From NCBI GenBank assembly GCA_937877075.1, contig CALEGD010000140.1:1-6404 (forward strand): a stretch of DNA of 6,404 bases, given 5' to 3'. Below the pieces are notes generated by a model, which was not told where the DNA came from, searched no databases, and saw only the letters and a list, made by a program, of their open reading frames with translations. This DNA comes from an uncultured Acholeplasmatales bacterium (GTDB taxonomy: Bacteria; Bacillota_I; Bacilli_A; ML615J-28; CAG-698). Within the stretch, counting starts at the first letter, position 1. Every line of letters begins with the position of its first letter. The translations under genes and the position numbers were made by a program. This document shows positions 1 to 4,819 of this stretch, piece after piece.

Positions 1-66
1 GATAATGCCCAGTGGTTAAACGCGATGGGCGCGGAAGTGATTTATAAGCTAAGTCAAAGGGGGTAA
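1..66 (+). CDS. C-terminal end of a probable ParM/StbA-type actin-like segregation ATPase (partial)
   Basis: An open frame enters from the left edge and ends at TAA 64-66, giving 21 residues. They include the stretch QWLNAMGAEVIYKL. Actin-like plasmid segregation proteins commonly finish with an 'F/W-x-N-x-x-G-hydrophobic-Y-K' motif, and this end fits that loosely. The next gene, 5 nt downstream, looks like the ParR adaptor that normally follows parM. The known role of ParM is to form filaments that push apart plasmid copies bound by ParR at a centromere. The identification rests mainly on the neighbour and a short motif, so any other C-terminus is possible. The centromere usually lies upstream of parM and would be outside the window. 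Confidence 0.45.
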   Translation, partial: DNAQWLNAMGAEVIYKLSQRG

Positions 67-71
67 TGGCC

Positions 72-365
72 ATGAAAACAAAGTCTTTCCGCTATTGCCC
101 AGAGGAACACCCGAAAGTAGAACGATGGATCCAAACGTTAGAGAAAGCAGGGGTTAACTTCTCAACGGCGATCCGGCGATTGATTGAGGACAGCGAGATC
201 GAAAAGGATAGAATCCAGAAGGAACTCGATGATCTGAAAAGGAAATTAGAATCCTTAACGGGGTATCAGGTAAACCCACCAGATCAAGAGTTAAAGGCCA
301 ATAATGACCAAGAAGAACCGGCAACGGTAGATGTAAGCTTCATTAAAAATCGTTATTTCAAATGA
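72..365 (+). CDS. ParR-like ribbon-helix-helix partition adaptor
   Basis: This encodes 97 residues. An in-frame ATG lies at 66, but AAAGGGGG at 56-63 is only 2 nt from it and 8 nt from the ATG at 72, so 72 is preferred. The N-terminus reads as a ribbon-helix-helix fold: a strand (KSFRYCP, about 4-10), helix A (HPKVERWIQTLEKAG) and helix B after NFSTAIRRLIE. A charged, probably coiled-coil segment follows at about 40-65 (EIEKDRIQKELDDLKRKLE). A polar linker then leads to a short C-terminal tail, DVSFIKNRYFK. Known ParR proteins have this layout: the RHH domain dimerises on centromere repeats and the C-terminal tail contacts ParM. The gene starts 5 nt after the putative parM stop, consistent with a parMR operon. 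Alternative: an unrelated CopG/RHH regulator. Confidence 0.6.
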   Translation: MKTKSFRYCPEEHPKVERWIQTLEKAGVNFSTAIRRLIEDSEIEKDRIQKELDDLKRKLESLTGYQVNPPDQELKANNDQEEPATVDVSFIKNRYFK

Positions 366-379
366 AAGGAAGGGTACGA

Positions 380-592
380 ATGTTTAATTTTGAGAAGTTG
401 GAACAAAGGATTAATGAGGTGTTCGGCAGTAATGAGGTCTTCGGGAAAGAATTGGGTTTAAGTGGTGAAGAAATTACTTCAAGATTGGGCGGTGATGGTG
501 AATTTACTTTATCAGAAATTGAAAAGGCGGCAAAACTCCTAAAGATTACACCTGAAGAAATTTCCTCTTACTTTTTTGAGATTAAGAAATGA
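380..592 (+). CDS. DUF739-type small Cro-like DNA-binding protein
   Basis: This encodes 70 residues. An upstream in-frame ATG at 362 exists, but AAAGGAAGGG at 365-374 sits correctly for the ATG at 380, and family members start MFN/MFDY, matching MFNFEKLEQRI here. The pattern is a start helix, 'FGSNEVFGKELGLSGEEITSRL' as a helix-turn-helix at about 16-37, then 'EIEKAAKLLKITPEEISSYFFE' near the end. This closely matches the phage/plasmid Cro-like family DUF739 as I remember it. Such proteins sit in the early or regulatory regions of Firmicutes prophages and are presumed operator-binding repressors. It lies 14 nt after the ParR-like stop and just before a terminator hairpin, so it is the last gene of the partition operon. 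It may regulate that operon or the downstream integrase, but no operator is proven. Confidence 0.65.
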   Translation: MFNFEKLEQRINEVFGSNEVFGKELGLSGEEITSRLGGDGEFTLSEIEKAAKLLKITPEEISSYFFEIKK

Positions 593-606
593 TGAGTTAT
601 AATTAA

Positions 607-632
607 GGAACCCGGTTTATTTACCGGGTTCC
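607..632 (+). terminator. Strong hairpin ending the parMR/DUF739 operon
   Basis: GGAACCCGGT (607-616) pairs perfectly with ACCGGGTTCC (623-632) around a 6-nt TTATTT loop. It starts 14 nt after the stop of the Cro-like gene. The tail is CCTCCTCTCTT, pyrimidine-rich rather than a clean U tract, so it may act as a terminator or as an RNA-stabilising 3' hairpin. A second hairpin follows directly: CCCTCC (632-637) with GGAGGG (644-649). The two share base 632. Confidence 0.6.
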
Positions 633-668
633 CCTCCTCTCTTGGAGGGAGACGGAGACTTGAAAGCG

Positions 669-728
669 AAGATTAAAGGTCAGGTGAAATCTGAAAGAGC
701 TTATCAGAGGAACCCCAAAGATTAAAGG
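669..728 (+). repeat. Two copies of AAGATTAAAGG upstream of the integrase gene
   Basis: The 11-mer AAGATTAAAGG occurs at 669-679 and again at 718-728, 49 bp apart, in the leader between the operon hairpin and the integrase start. The second copy runs into the integrase ribosome binding site. A regulator binding there could affect integrase expression, but this is only inference. No convincing -35/-10 promoter was seen in the 594-743 leader. Confidence 0.3.
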
Positions 729-743
729 GAAGGAGGTTCTAAA

Positions 744-2024
744 ATGAACGAGAAAAAAGCACCCCGAAAGCGGCGCGGTAAAGGTGAGGGAACTATTTAT
801 TGGGACGAAAAAAGAAAGTTATGGGTAGGCCAGGCCACGATCGGGACAGACCCCAAGACCGGAAGACGGATCAGGCCGACCTTCTACGGGGAAAAACAAC
901 AGGACGTTGTAAAGGCAATCAATACAGCAAAGCACGAGATCCAGACCGGCACCTATACGGATCTGGACAAGATCACCCTGGGGAAGTGGTTGGATATTTG
1001 GCTTAAAGAGTATTCAAGGCCGACCATTCGGCCCTCCACTTATGATTCTTATGAACAGCTAATCAGAAACCATATTAAGCCGAAATTAGGGCATATTCCC
1101 CTTCAGAAGTTACAGACACCCCAGATCCAAAGGTTTTATAATGAGCGGTTAAAAACAAAGCGTCTCCCTAAGACAATGCCCAAAGATCCGAAAAAAGCCA
1201 AAGAGATAATGGAGAAAATGCCCACCCTTTCCCCTGCTACTATTCGACATATGCACATTGTATTAAAGCAAGCATTGGGGCAAGCGGTGGCCGAGCGGAG
1301 GATCTTGTTTAATCCGGCAAGTGAGGCGAAACCCCCGAAAGTCACCAGGCCGGAAATCTCCTATTTGACCGGGGAGCAGGTCAGCAAATTCCTTGAAGAG
1401 GTATCAGGCGATAGATGGTATACGGCCTTCCTCTTCGCCCTGGGTACCGGAATGAGATTAGGGGAAATATGCGCTCTCCGGTGGGAGAATGTAGACCTTG
1501 AAAAAGGTATTATCCACGTTAAAGAGGCCGTCCGGAGGGTTTACAAGGCCGACCGGAGCGGGGAAGTTAAGACTAAGCTATTAATCCACCCTCCCAAAAG
1601 TGAGAAAGGTAGAAGGAGCATCCCCTTGCCTGCTGAGGTGTTAACCGAGTTAAAGAAGCACCGGGTAAAGCAGGCAGAAGCTAAACTATTAGCGGGAAAC
1701 CTATACAATGATCAAGGGTATGTCTTCGCTTGGGAGGATGGCCGGATGGTTGACCCTAGCTTTTTATCTAGGCGTTTTAAAAACCTTGTCACTAAAGGCG
1801 GCTATGAGGACATAACCTTTCACGGCCTACGCCATTCTTACGCTAGCGCCTTATTAGTGGGAGGGGAACACCCCAGAGTAGTACAAGAGCTTTTAGGAGA
1901 CTCAACTGTCCAAGTAGTCCTAGATATATATTCTCATGTGGCCCCGGAGATCAAAGAGCGAGCGGCGGAAACCATTGACAGCTTCTTAAAAACAAAAAAG
2001 CCTCCCCAAAAGAAGGAAGGTTAA
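744..2024 (+). CDS. int: Tyrosine recombinase / integrase
   Basis: This encodes 426 residues, a normal length for Tn916/phage-type integrases. AAGGAGG at 730-736 with a 7-nt gap supports the ATG. Domains in order: a basic N-terminus with an AP2-like arm-binding domain (about 12-72, GEGTIYWDEKRKLWVGQ, then a GRR turn); a SAM-like core-binding domain (about 77-195, with a lysine-rich insert near 140-160); and the catalytic domain (about 205-410). Catalytic residues visible by family pattern are R238 (GTGMRLGE), K285 (PPKSEKGRRSIPL), H360 and R363 (HGLRHSY), and Y396 (DIYSHV). The usual LGH histidine is aspartate (LGD, D386). The protein should catalyse strand exchange between attP and the tRNA-Leu attB. 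The probable attP lies directly downstream. The gene looks richer in G+C than the right-hand operon, suggesting a separate origin. No excisionase gene was recognised. Confidence 0.95.
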   Translation: MNEKKAPRKRRGKGEGTIYWDEKRKLWVGQATIGTDPKTGRRIRPTFYGEKQQDVVKAINTAKHEIQTGTYTDLDKITLGKWLDIWLKEYSRPTIRPSTYDSYEQLIRNHIKPKLGHIPLQKLQTPQIQRFYNERLKTKRLPKTMPKDPKKAKEIMEKMPTLSPATIRHMHIVLKQALGQAVAERRILFNPASEAKPPKVTRPEISYLTGEQVSKFLEEVSGDRWYTAFLFALGTGMRLGEICALRWENVDLEKGIIHVKEAVRRVYKADRSGEVKTKLLIHPPKSEKGRRSIPLPAEVLTELKKHRVKQAEAKLLAGNLYNDQGYVFAWEDGRMVDPSFLSRRFKNLVTKGGYEDITFHGLRHSYASALLVGGEHPRVVQELLGDSTVQVVLDIYSHVAPEIKERAAETIDSFLKTKKPPQKKEG

Positions 2025-2046
2025 CGAGTGGATTTTTTGTTTTTCT

Positions 2047-2070
2047 ATAGGCAGCAAATAGGCAGCAAAT
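2047..2070 (+). repeat. Left attP arm sites: tandem pair of ATAGGCAGCAA
   Basis: ATAGGCAGCAA occurs twice head to tail (2047-2057 and 2058-2068), followed by AT. The period is exactly 11 bp, about one helical turn. The same 24 bp recur in the same orientation at 2305-2328. In Tn916- and lambda-type systems the integrase N-terminal domain binds short direct repeats flanking the core, and this is the probable equivalent. It begins 22 nt after the integrase stop codon. Confidence 0.7.
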
Positions 2071-2114
2071 CGGATTTCTAGGATTAAATTTTTTTCTCAA
2101 AGTAGGGTCTAGCT

Positions 2115-2169
2115 GGTGGGAGAAGGGGGAATTGAACCCCCACGACCTTTAGGGTCAACGGATTTTAAG
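2115..2169 (-). other. attP core: 3' part of a tRNA-Leu(UAA) gene
   Basis: Read on the - strand this begins with the anticodon loop CTTAAAA (anticodon TAA) and the 3' half of the anticodon stem, TCCGT. A class II variable arm (GACC-CTAAA-GGTC), a T arm (GGGGG-TTCAATT-CCCCC), the acceptor strand TTCTCCC, discriminator A and encoded CCA follow. A functional gene would need a 5' half starting GGGAGAA and ending in ACGGA. The upstream bases (2170-2190) do not supply these, so this is not a working tRNA gene. Such fragments let an element restore the host tRNA when it integrates into the 3' half of the gene. Confidence 0.85.
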
Positions 2170-2221
2170 TAGGGAGAAGCGCTTTTTACCTGTTTTTATG
2201 AAATGTTATCTTTTATCATTT

Positions 2222-2250
2222 AACCTGCTAAAAGCAGGTTTTTCTCTTTT
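2222..2250 (+). terminator. Rho-independent terminator just beyond the attP core
   Basis: AACCTGCT (2222-2229) pairs with AGCAGGTT (2233-2240) around an AAA loop and is followed by TTTCTCTTTT, a good + strand terminator. It lies about 200 nt after the integrase stop and on the far side of the core, inside the putative attP. In the circular form it would end integrase transcripts. Integration would separate it from the integrase gene. Confidence 0.7.
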
Positions 2251-2304
2251 CTAGCTAACAATAATTCCCAGTTGATACCATCTAAAATTACCTTTTTTCA
2301 TCGG

Positions 2305-2328
2305 ATAGGCAGCAAATAGGCAGCAAAT
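2305..2328 (+). repeat. Right attP arm sites: second copy of the tandem ATAGGCAGCAA pair
   Basis: Units lie at 2305-2315 and 2316-2326, followed by AT. The block is identical over 24 bp to 2047-2070 and in the same orientation, 258 bp away. No further copies were seen elsewhere in the window on either strand. Probable arm-type binding sites of the integrase. Confidence 0.7.
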
Positions 2329-2410
2329 TTAATTCTTGAAACCCTTTCACCGATGGTGATTCACATCTTTTACCCGGTTTAAAATCTATCCCAAGGAATA
2401 CAAATTAATA

Positions 2411-2446
2411 AAACGCCTGAACCAAGGAAACCAGGTTCAGGCGTTT
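2411..2446 (-). terminator. Long perfect hairpin, probable bidirectional terminator
   Basis: AAACGCCTGAACC (2411-2423) pairs with GGTTCAGGCGTTT (2434-2446), 13 bp with no mismatch. The 10-nt loop can itself form a GG-AAA-CC mini-stem. On the - strand the stem is followed by TATTAATTTG after its own TTT, a reasonable U-rich tail, so it can stop leftward read-through from the - strand operons before attP. On the + strand the tail is weaker (TTTAATCC). Confidence 0.6.
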
Positions 2447-2573
2447 AATCCTTAATGGGATGGTATGATTACACCCCCGCCAATATTTTAATCGATTGTA
2501 GGGCATTTTAGAGGGTCATTTTTTCAAAACTACTGCCAAAGGTTATGAACTAGTAACCGATGAATACAAGACG

Positions 2574-2592
2574 CCTTGTCAATACCTTGTCA
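2574..2592 (+). repeat. CCTTGTCA direct repeat with 11-bp period
   Basis: CCTTGTCA occurs at 2574-2581 and 2585-2592, one helical turn apart like the integrase arm sites but with a different sequence. A related imperfect pair, TGTCTCGA/TGTCTTGA with a 9-bp period, lies about 45 bp further right. These could be binding sites for an excisionase or another regulator, but no binder is identified. The rest of 2447-2690 shows no gene or clear element. Confidence 0.3.
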
Positions 2593-2695
2593 TTTTTGAA
2601 TATTAACAACTTCTTTTCCTCTTTTTAAGGTGTCTCGAATGTCTTGATACTTACTTTTCCATGTTTGAAGTGTAGTTTTCTGTAGTAGCTTATAT

Positions 2696-2757
2696 AAACG
2701 GCTTGTTTAAATGCCCTACAAGCCGTTTTAAAAGGTTTTAGGGGTAATGGTACCCCT
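2696..2757 (-). terminator. Two stacked hairpins downstream of the leftward operon
   Basis: The first hairpin met by leftward transcription is AGGGGTA (2740-2746) with TACCCCT (2751-2757). The second is AAACGGCTTGT (2696-2706) with ACAAGCCGTTT (2718-2728), 11 perfect bp and an 11-nt loop. They begin 10 nt beyond the last - strand stop codon. The T tail on the - strand is modest (GTTTATATAA). On the + strand the second hairpin ends in TTTTAAAA, so it may work in both directions. Confidence 0.55.
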
Positions 2758-2766
2758 GATTATTGG

Positions 2767-2940
2767 TTATTTTATCACCTCTCCGTTTAACTTTCTTAAT
2801 TCCTCAATAATCATTTCATTTTGCTTGACTTGAAGCATCATAAATGCTAATTCAGTTTTTTGTATAGGTGTATTTTGAGTAGTCATAGTTGCAATCTTAT
2901 GATGACTTTCGAACAAATCCATCAATGGTTTTAAATTCAT
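2767..2940 (-). CDS. Small helical hypothetical protein (57 aa)
   Basis: I do not recognise this protein. The start is taken as the ATG at 2938-2940, preceded by AAAGAGGGG with about a 7-nt gap. A TTG at 2967 would add 9 residues but has no good ribosome binding site. The product is predicted mostly helical (MNLKPLMDLFESHHK, and then a Met/Glu/Lys-rich amphipathic helix at about 28-52, AFMMLQVKQNEMIIEELRKL). It has no signal peptide or catalytic motif. It lies 33 nt after the secreted-protein gene and directly before two hairpins, so it is the last gene of the leftward transcription unit. It may be a small partner or regulatory protein, but nothing in the sequence shows which. Confidence 0.55.
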   Translation of the reverse strand: MNLKPLMDLFESHHKIATMTTQNTPIQKTELAFMMLQVKQNEMIIEELRKLNGEVIK

Positions 2941-2973
2941 TAATAGACCCCTCTTTTTGGTTTTCAAATTATG

Positions 2974-3480
2974 TTAGTATTCTATAGTTATAAATCTGTC
3001 GTTTAAAGGTTCGTCTTGCCTAAAATACCGTTCCACTAAACGCTCAGCTTCATCTAAATATACTCCATTATCAAACCAATCTTGATATACTTCCCCAAAG
3101 GTATCAAAAAACCAATCTATGCTTAATTCTCCTTTATCCATTACATCTTTCCTACTGGTAAAATATGAAGCATCTGAAAAAAACTTATATAAATCTCTCC
3201 TGGTTGAAATAATAATCCTATTTTTATATTCCCAACTAATTATCTCATCCATATCAACCTTTTTAAGACTTTCACAAGTTACTTGATATGATGTGAGATT
3301 ATCTTTAGAATGATCTTTAAAGTAAACTCGGTACAGATCTTCATTTTCATAACCTTTCAACATTTGATAGCCGGCGTATTCCCCTTCGGTAATATCTATC
3401 GCATTTAATGTTCTATCCTGACAGAATACGGAAAATGAAACTAGGAGGATTAAAACAAGTATGGAGTTAATTTTATACAT
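2974..3480 (-). CDS. Putative secreted protein of unknown function (168 aa)
   Basis: The start is the ATG at 3478-3480, with AAGGTGG 5 nt upstream. A GTG three codons earlier lies inside that ribosome binding site. Residues 1-20 (MYKINSILVLILLVSFSVFC) form a classical Sec signal peptide: short positive end, hydrophobic core, small/polar end. The C at 20 is preceded by VF rather than a small residue, so it is not a good lipobox and lipoprotein status is doubtful. The mature part is rich in Asp, Glu, Tyr and Phe, ends NDRFITIEY, and resembles no family I know. It is separated from the upstream operon by about 80 nt containing a probable promoter. It may be a cargo ('moron') gene acting at the cell surface. 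Confidence 0.65.
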   Translation of the reverse strand: MYKINSILVLILLVSFSVFCQDRTLNAIDITEGEYAGYQMLKGYENEDLYRVYFKDHSKDNLTSYQVTCESLKKVDMDEIISWEYKNRIIISTRRDLYKFFSDASYFTSRKDVMDKGELSIDWFFDTFGEVYQDWFDNGVYLDEAERLVERYFRQDEPLNDRFITIEY

Positions 3481-3529
3481 ATAAACCACCTTCCCACTTA
3501 TCTTCCACCTTTATACATTCATTTACTAT

Positions 3530-3557
3530 ATTCTATCATAAATTTACATAATAGTAA
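3530..3557 (-). promoter_or_regulatory. Probable promoter of the secreted-protein gene
   Basis: On the - strand an extended -10 (TGATAGAAT; hexamer TAGAAT at 3530-3535) lies 16 nt from a weak -35-like TTACTA (3552-3557), in a strongly A+T-rich stretch about 50 nt upstream of the ATG at 3480. The -35 matches the vegetative consensus poorly. The extended TG may compensate, or a different sigma factor may use it. Confidence 0.4.
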
Positions 3558-3561
3558 CCCC

Positions 3562-3651
3562 TTAACTGTGGATGCCCTCTACCGGTTCCAAAGATCCCAA
3601 TTTGACTTGTACTTGTTCATATTCTTGTTTCAATAATCTTTCTGTTTTCAT
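3562..3651 (-). CDS. 29-aa peptide translationally coupled to the preceding gene
   Basis: ATG (3649-3651) shares its A with the TAA stop of the 62-aa gene (TAATG), and GAGGGGTGAAAC just upstream inside that gene is a suitable ribosome binding site. The peptide is 29 residues, charged and helical at first (MKTERLLKQEYEQVQVKLGS), and ends LEPVEGIHS. It is too short for family recognition. The precise coupling and the position at the end of a packed operon favour real translation. The short length leaves the possibility that it is a decayed gene end. Confidence 0.45.
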   Translation of the reverse strand: MKTERLLKQEYEQVQVKLGSLEPVEGIHS

Positions 3652-3839
3652 TAAGTTTCACCCCTCAATCTCTCAACTAATCTTAATATCTCTTCTTTTT
3701 CCTCTTGGCAATACTGAACCATTTTTTTAAGAGTTTCCTCGCTCATAACTTCCCGGTACTTTTTAATCATTGTCAAAGTTGAGTTTAACTCCTCTGTTTT
3801 TAAGACAATCAGCATTTTAATGATATTTGCCTTTTTCAC
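3651..3839 (-). CDS. Small helical protein (62 aa) coupled to the sigma-factor gene
   Basis: The product is not recognised. Its GTG start (3837-3839) overlaps the sigma-factor TGA as GTGA, and AAAGGAAC lies inside the sigma gene at ribosome-binding distance. The sequence is almost entirely helical and charged: KKANIIKMLIVLKTEEL, then EETLKKMVQYCQEEKEEILRLVERL at about 33-58, a likely coiled coil with one Cys. There is no HTH or membrane segment. Overlap with the sigma gene means the two are probably made in fixed proportion, so a partner or anti-sigma-like role is conceivable. That is inference from position only. Confidence 0.6.
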   Translation of the reverse strand: MKKANIIKMLIVLKTEELNSTLTMIKKYREVMSEETLKKMVQYCQEEKEEILRLVERLRGET

Positions 3840-4546
3840 GCCATCAGTTCCTTTAACTGTAAACCAATACTGGCCATCAAATTAATAACCTCATCCGATG
3901 AGGTGAACCTTTCAATTGGTGTTTTTTTCTTTGGTGGGGTGTAATTAAAATATTTTTCGCTTAACCCTTCCCCTTTTACCCTATATTTTAAATACCCTAA
4001 AGCACCGTTCTTAATTTGTATGGCCTCTTCAGGGGACATTTTATGTTTTTCGGAAATGCTTTTAATGGTCATAGATTTAAGATAAAAATCAGCGAATATG
4101 TTTCTCGTTGTGCTATCTTCAAATATATCATTTAGGAACTCTTTTTGAAATAGACTACTTTCAACTTCAAGCAAAGCCACTTCCGCCGCTTCATCTGGAA
4201 TAGTTTCCTGAATGGTCATCCCTTCTGTACCCGGTATTTCCTCATCCAGACTAATAACCGGTAGTTTAAGAGAATTCTTATTTATTGCCCGTAAAACAGT
4301 ATTAATCATGCTCCTTATCGCATATGTTGAAAACTTAACCAGTTGGTTTACATCATAGTTTCCTGTTGCCTTTAAAAAACCGATCCAAGCTTCTTGTTGC
4401 AAATCCTCAATTCCAAGGGAAGGATTGACAAGGCTTTTGTATTTTCTAACCACAAATCCAACAAGACCGCCATTTTTCTCTATTAACTCATCCAATGCCC
4501 CCCGGTTCCCGTTTTGATATTCTTGAACAAGTTCTTCATTAGTCAA
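3836..4546 (-). CDS. Element-encoded sigma-70-family RNA polymerase sigma factor
   Basis: This encodes 236 residues from TTG (4544-4546), chosen because GGTGGTGG sits 4 nt upstream and because MTNEELVQEYQNGNRGALDEL is the usual opening of small phage/ICE sigma factors. The longer frame to 4603 would translate a hairpin. Region 2 is clear: EDLQQEAWIGFLKATGNYD (about 47-65) and KFSTYAIRSMINTVLRAI (71-88). A sigma-finger-like stretch follows (ISLDEEIPGTEG, 98-109), then a region 4 HTH (MTIKSISEKHKM, with IKNGALGYLKYR, about 159-189). The tandem Trp of housekeeping sigma region 2.3 is replaced by Arg-Ser, pointing to an alternative sigma. A C-terminal extension of about 45 residues is unlike the core family. 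It should redirect host RNA polymerase to element promoters. Confidence 0.88.
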   Translation of the reverse strand: MTNEELVQEYQNGNRGALDELIEKNGGLVGFVVRKYKSLVNPSLGIEDLQQEAWIGFLKATGNYDVNQLVKFSTYAIRSMINTVLRAINKNSLKLPVISLDEEIPGTEGMTIQETIPDEAAEVALLEVESSLFQKEFLNDIFEDSTTRNIFADFYLKSMTIKSISEKHKMSPEEAIQIKNGALGYLKYRVKGEGLSEKYFNYTPPKKKTPIERFTSSDEVINLMASIGLQLKELMA

Positions 4547-4574
4547 GTTTCCACCACCCCCCAAATAATAAACC

Positions 4575-4604
4575 GTTGCCCTGATGATGAACCACCAGGG
4601 CAAC
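4575..4604 (-). terminator. Intercistronic hairpin upstream of the sigma-factor gene
   Basis: On the - strand GTTGCCCTG (4596-4604) pairs with CAGGGCAAC (4575-4583) around a 12-nt loop and is followed by GGTTTATTATTT. It lies between the stop of the 63-aa gene and the TTG start of the sigma factor. It resembles a weak terminator or attenuator that would lower sigma expression relative to upstream genes. It could also be an mRNA processing or stability element. Confidence 0.5.
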
Positions 4605-4611
4605 CGCTCAT

Positions 4612-4803
4612 TTATTCTTCAGATATTGAGTTTACTGTATTATCTGCCCTATCCTGAAGAACCGTTCCATTACGCACAATACCCCTTATATGGTCATAAC
4701 CATCATTTGTTGGATCAAGTGCATCCCGCAATGGGGAACCTTGCCTAACCCCTACATGAAAGCCATTAACTGTATTATTGGTTTTATCATCCTTGTATTT
4801 CAT
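4612..4803 (-). CDS. Small hypothetical protein (63 aa)
   Basis: Not recognised. The ATG at 4801-4803 is preceded by AAAGGGG with a 7-nt gap. A GTG one codon earlier is less well placed. The product is polar and rich in Asn, Asp, Gly and Arg, with few hydrophobic residues. A near-repeat stands at its two ends (NNTVN near residue 9 and DNTVN near residue 55), and a central LRDALDPTNDGYDHIRGIVRNG. It has no signal peptide, membrane helix or metal-binding cluster. It lies 16 nt after the coiled-coil gene in the same operon and is followed by a hairpin before the sigma-factor gene. The low hydrophobicity suggests a flexible or complex-bound protein. Confidence 0.55.
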   Translation of the reverse strand: MKYKDDKTNNTVNGFHVGVRQGSPLRDALDPTNDGYDHIRGIVRNGTVLQDRADNTVNSISEE

Positions 4804-4819
4804 CACTATTCCCCTTTCT

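Larger units (their letters stand above)
2047..2328. other. attP: Putative attP (attachment site of the element)
   Basis: The segment has the order arm pair - tRNA-derived core - arm pair. The core (2115-2169) is a tRNA-Leu 3' part without a 5' half, and the two 24-bp arm blocks are identical. An integrated copy would have a full tRNA gene on one side and only one arm block near each junction. Finding both arms around one core indicates the unintegrated, circular form, or the junction of tandem copies. By analogy with other tRNA-targeting recombinases, crossover is expected in the anticodon-loop part (about 2163-2169). Confidence 0.7.

Noticed and set aside
660..725. 21-codon TTG-initiated frame between the hairpins and the integrase
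   Set aside because: It is too short, has a weak start, and the GGAGG upstream is part of a hairpin. No excisionase or leader-peptide resemblance.
1136..1345. 69-aa - strand frame inside the integrase gene
   Set aside because: It is antisense to a well-supported coding region and has no recognisable product.
2115..2169. A functional tRNA-Leu gene
   Set aside because: Only the part from anticodon loop to CCA is present. The expected 5' acceptor strand, D arm and 5' anticodon stem are missing, so it is treated as an attachment-site copy.
2047..2328. CRISPR array or plasmid iterons
   Set aside because: Only four 11-bp units exist, in two tandem pairs with no spacers, symmetrically around a tRNA core beside an integrase. 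Arm sites explain them better.
2556..2629. 22-codon + strand frame (MNTRRLVNTL...) in the gene-free region
   Set aside because: It has no ribosome binding site and no family resemblance, and lies in sequence better described as regulatory or non-coding.
3418..3480. Lipoprotein signal in the secreted protein
   Set aside because: Cys20 is preceded by Val-Phe, while a lipobox needs a small residue (Gly/Ala/Ser) at -1. Kept as an ordinary signal peptide.
4547..4603. Longer N-terminus of the sigma factor (19 extra residues)
   Set aside because: It would translate half of the hairpin, starts at an unsupported TTG, and adds residues unlike sigma-factor N-termini. The TTG at 4546 has a good ribosome binding site.
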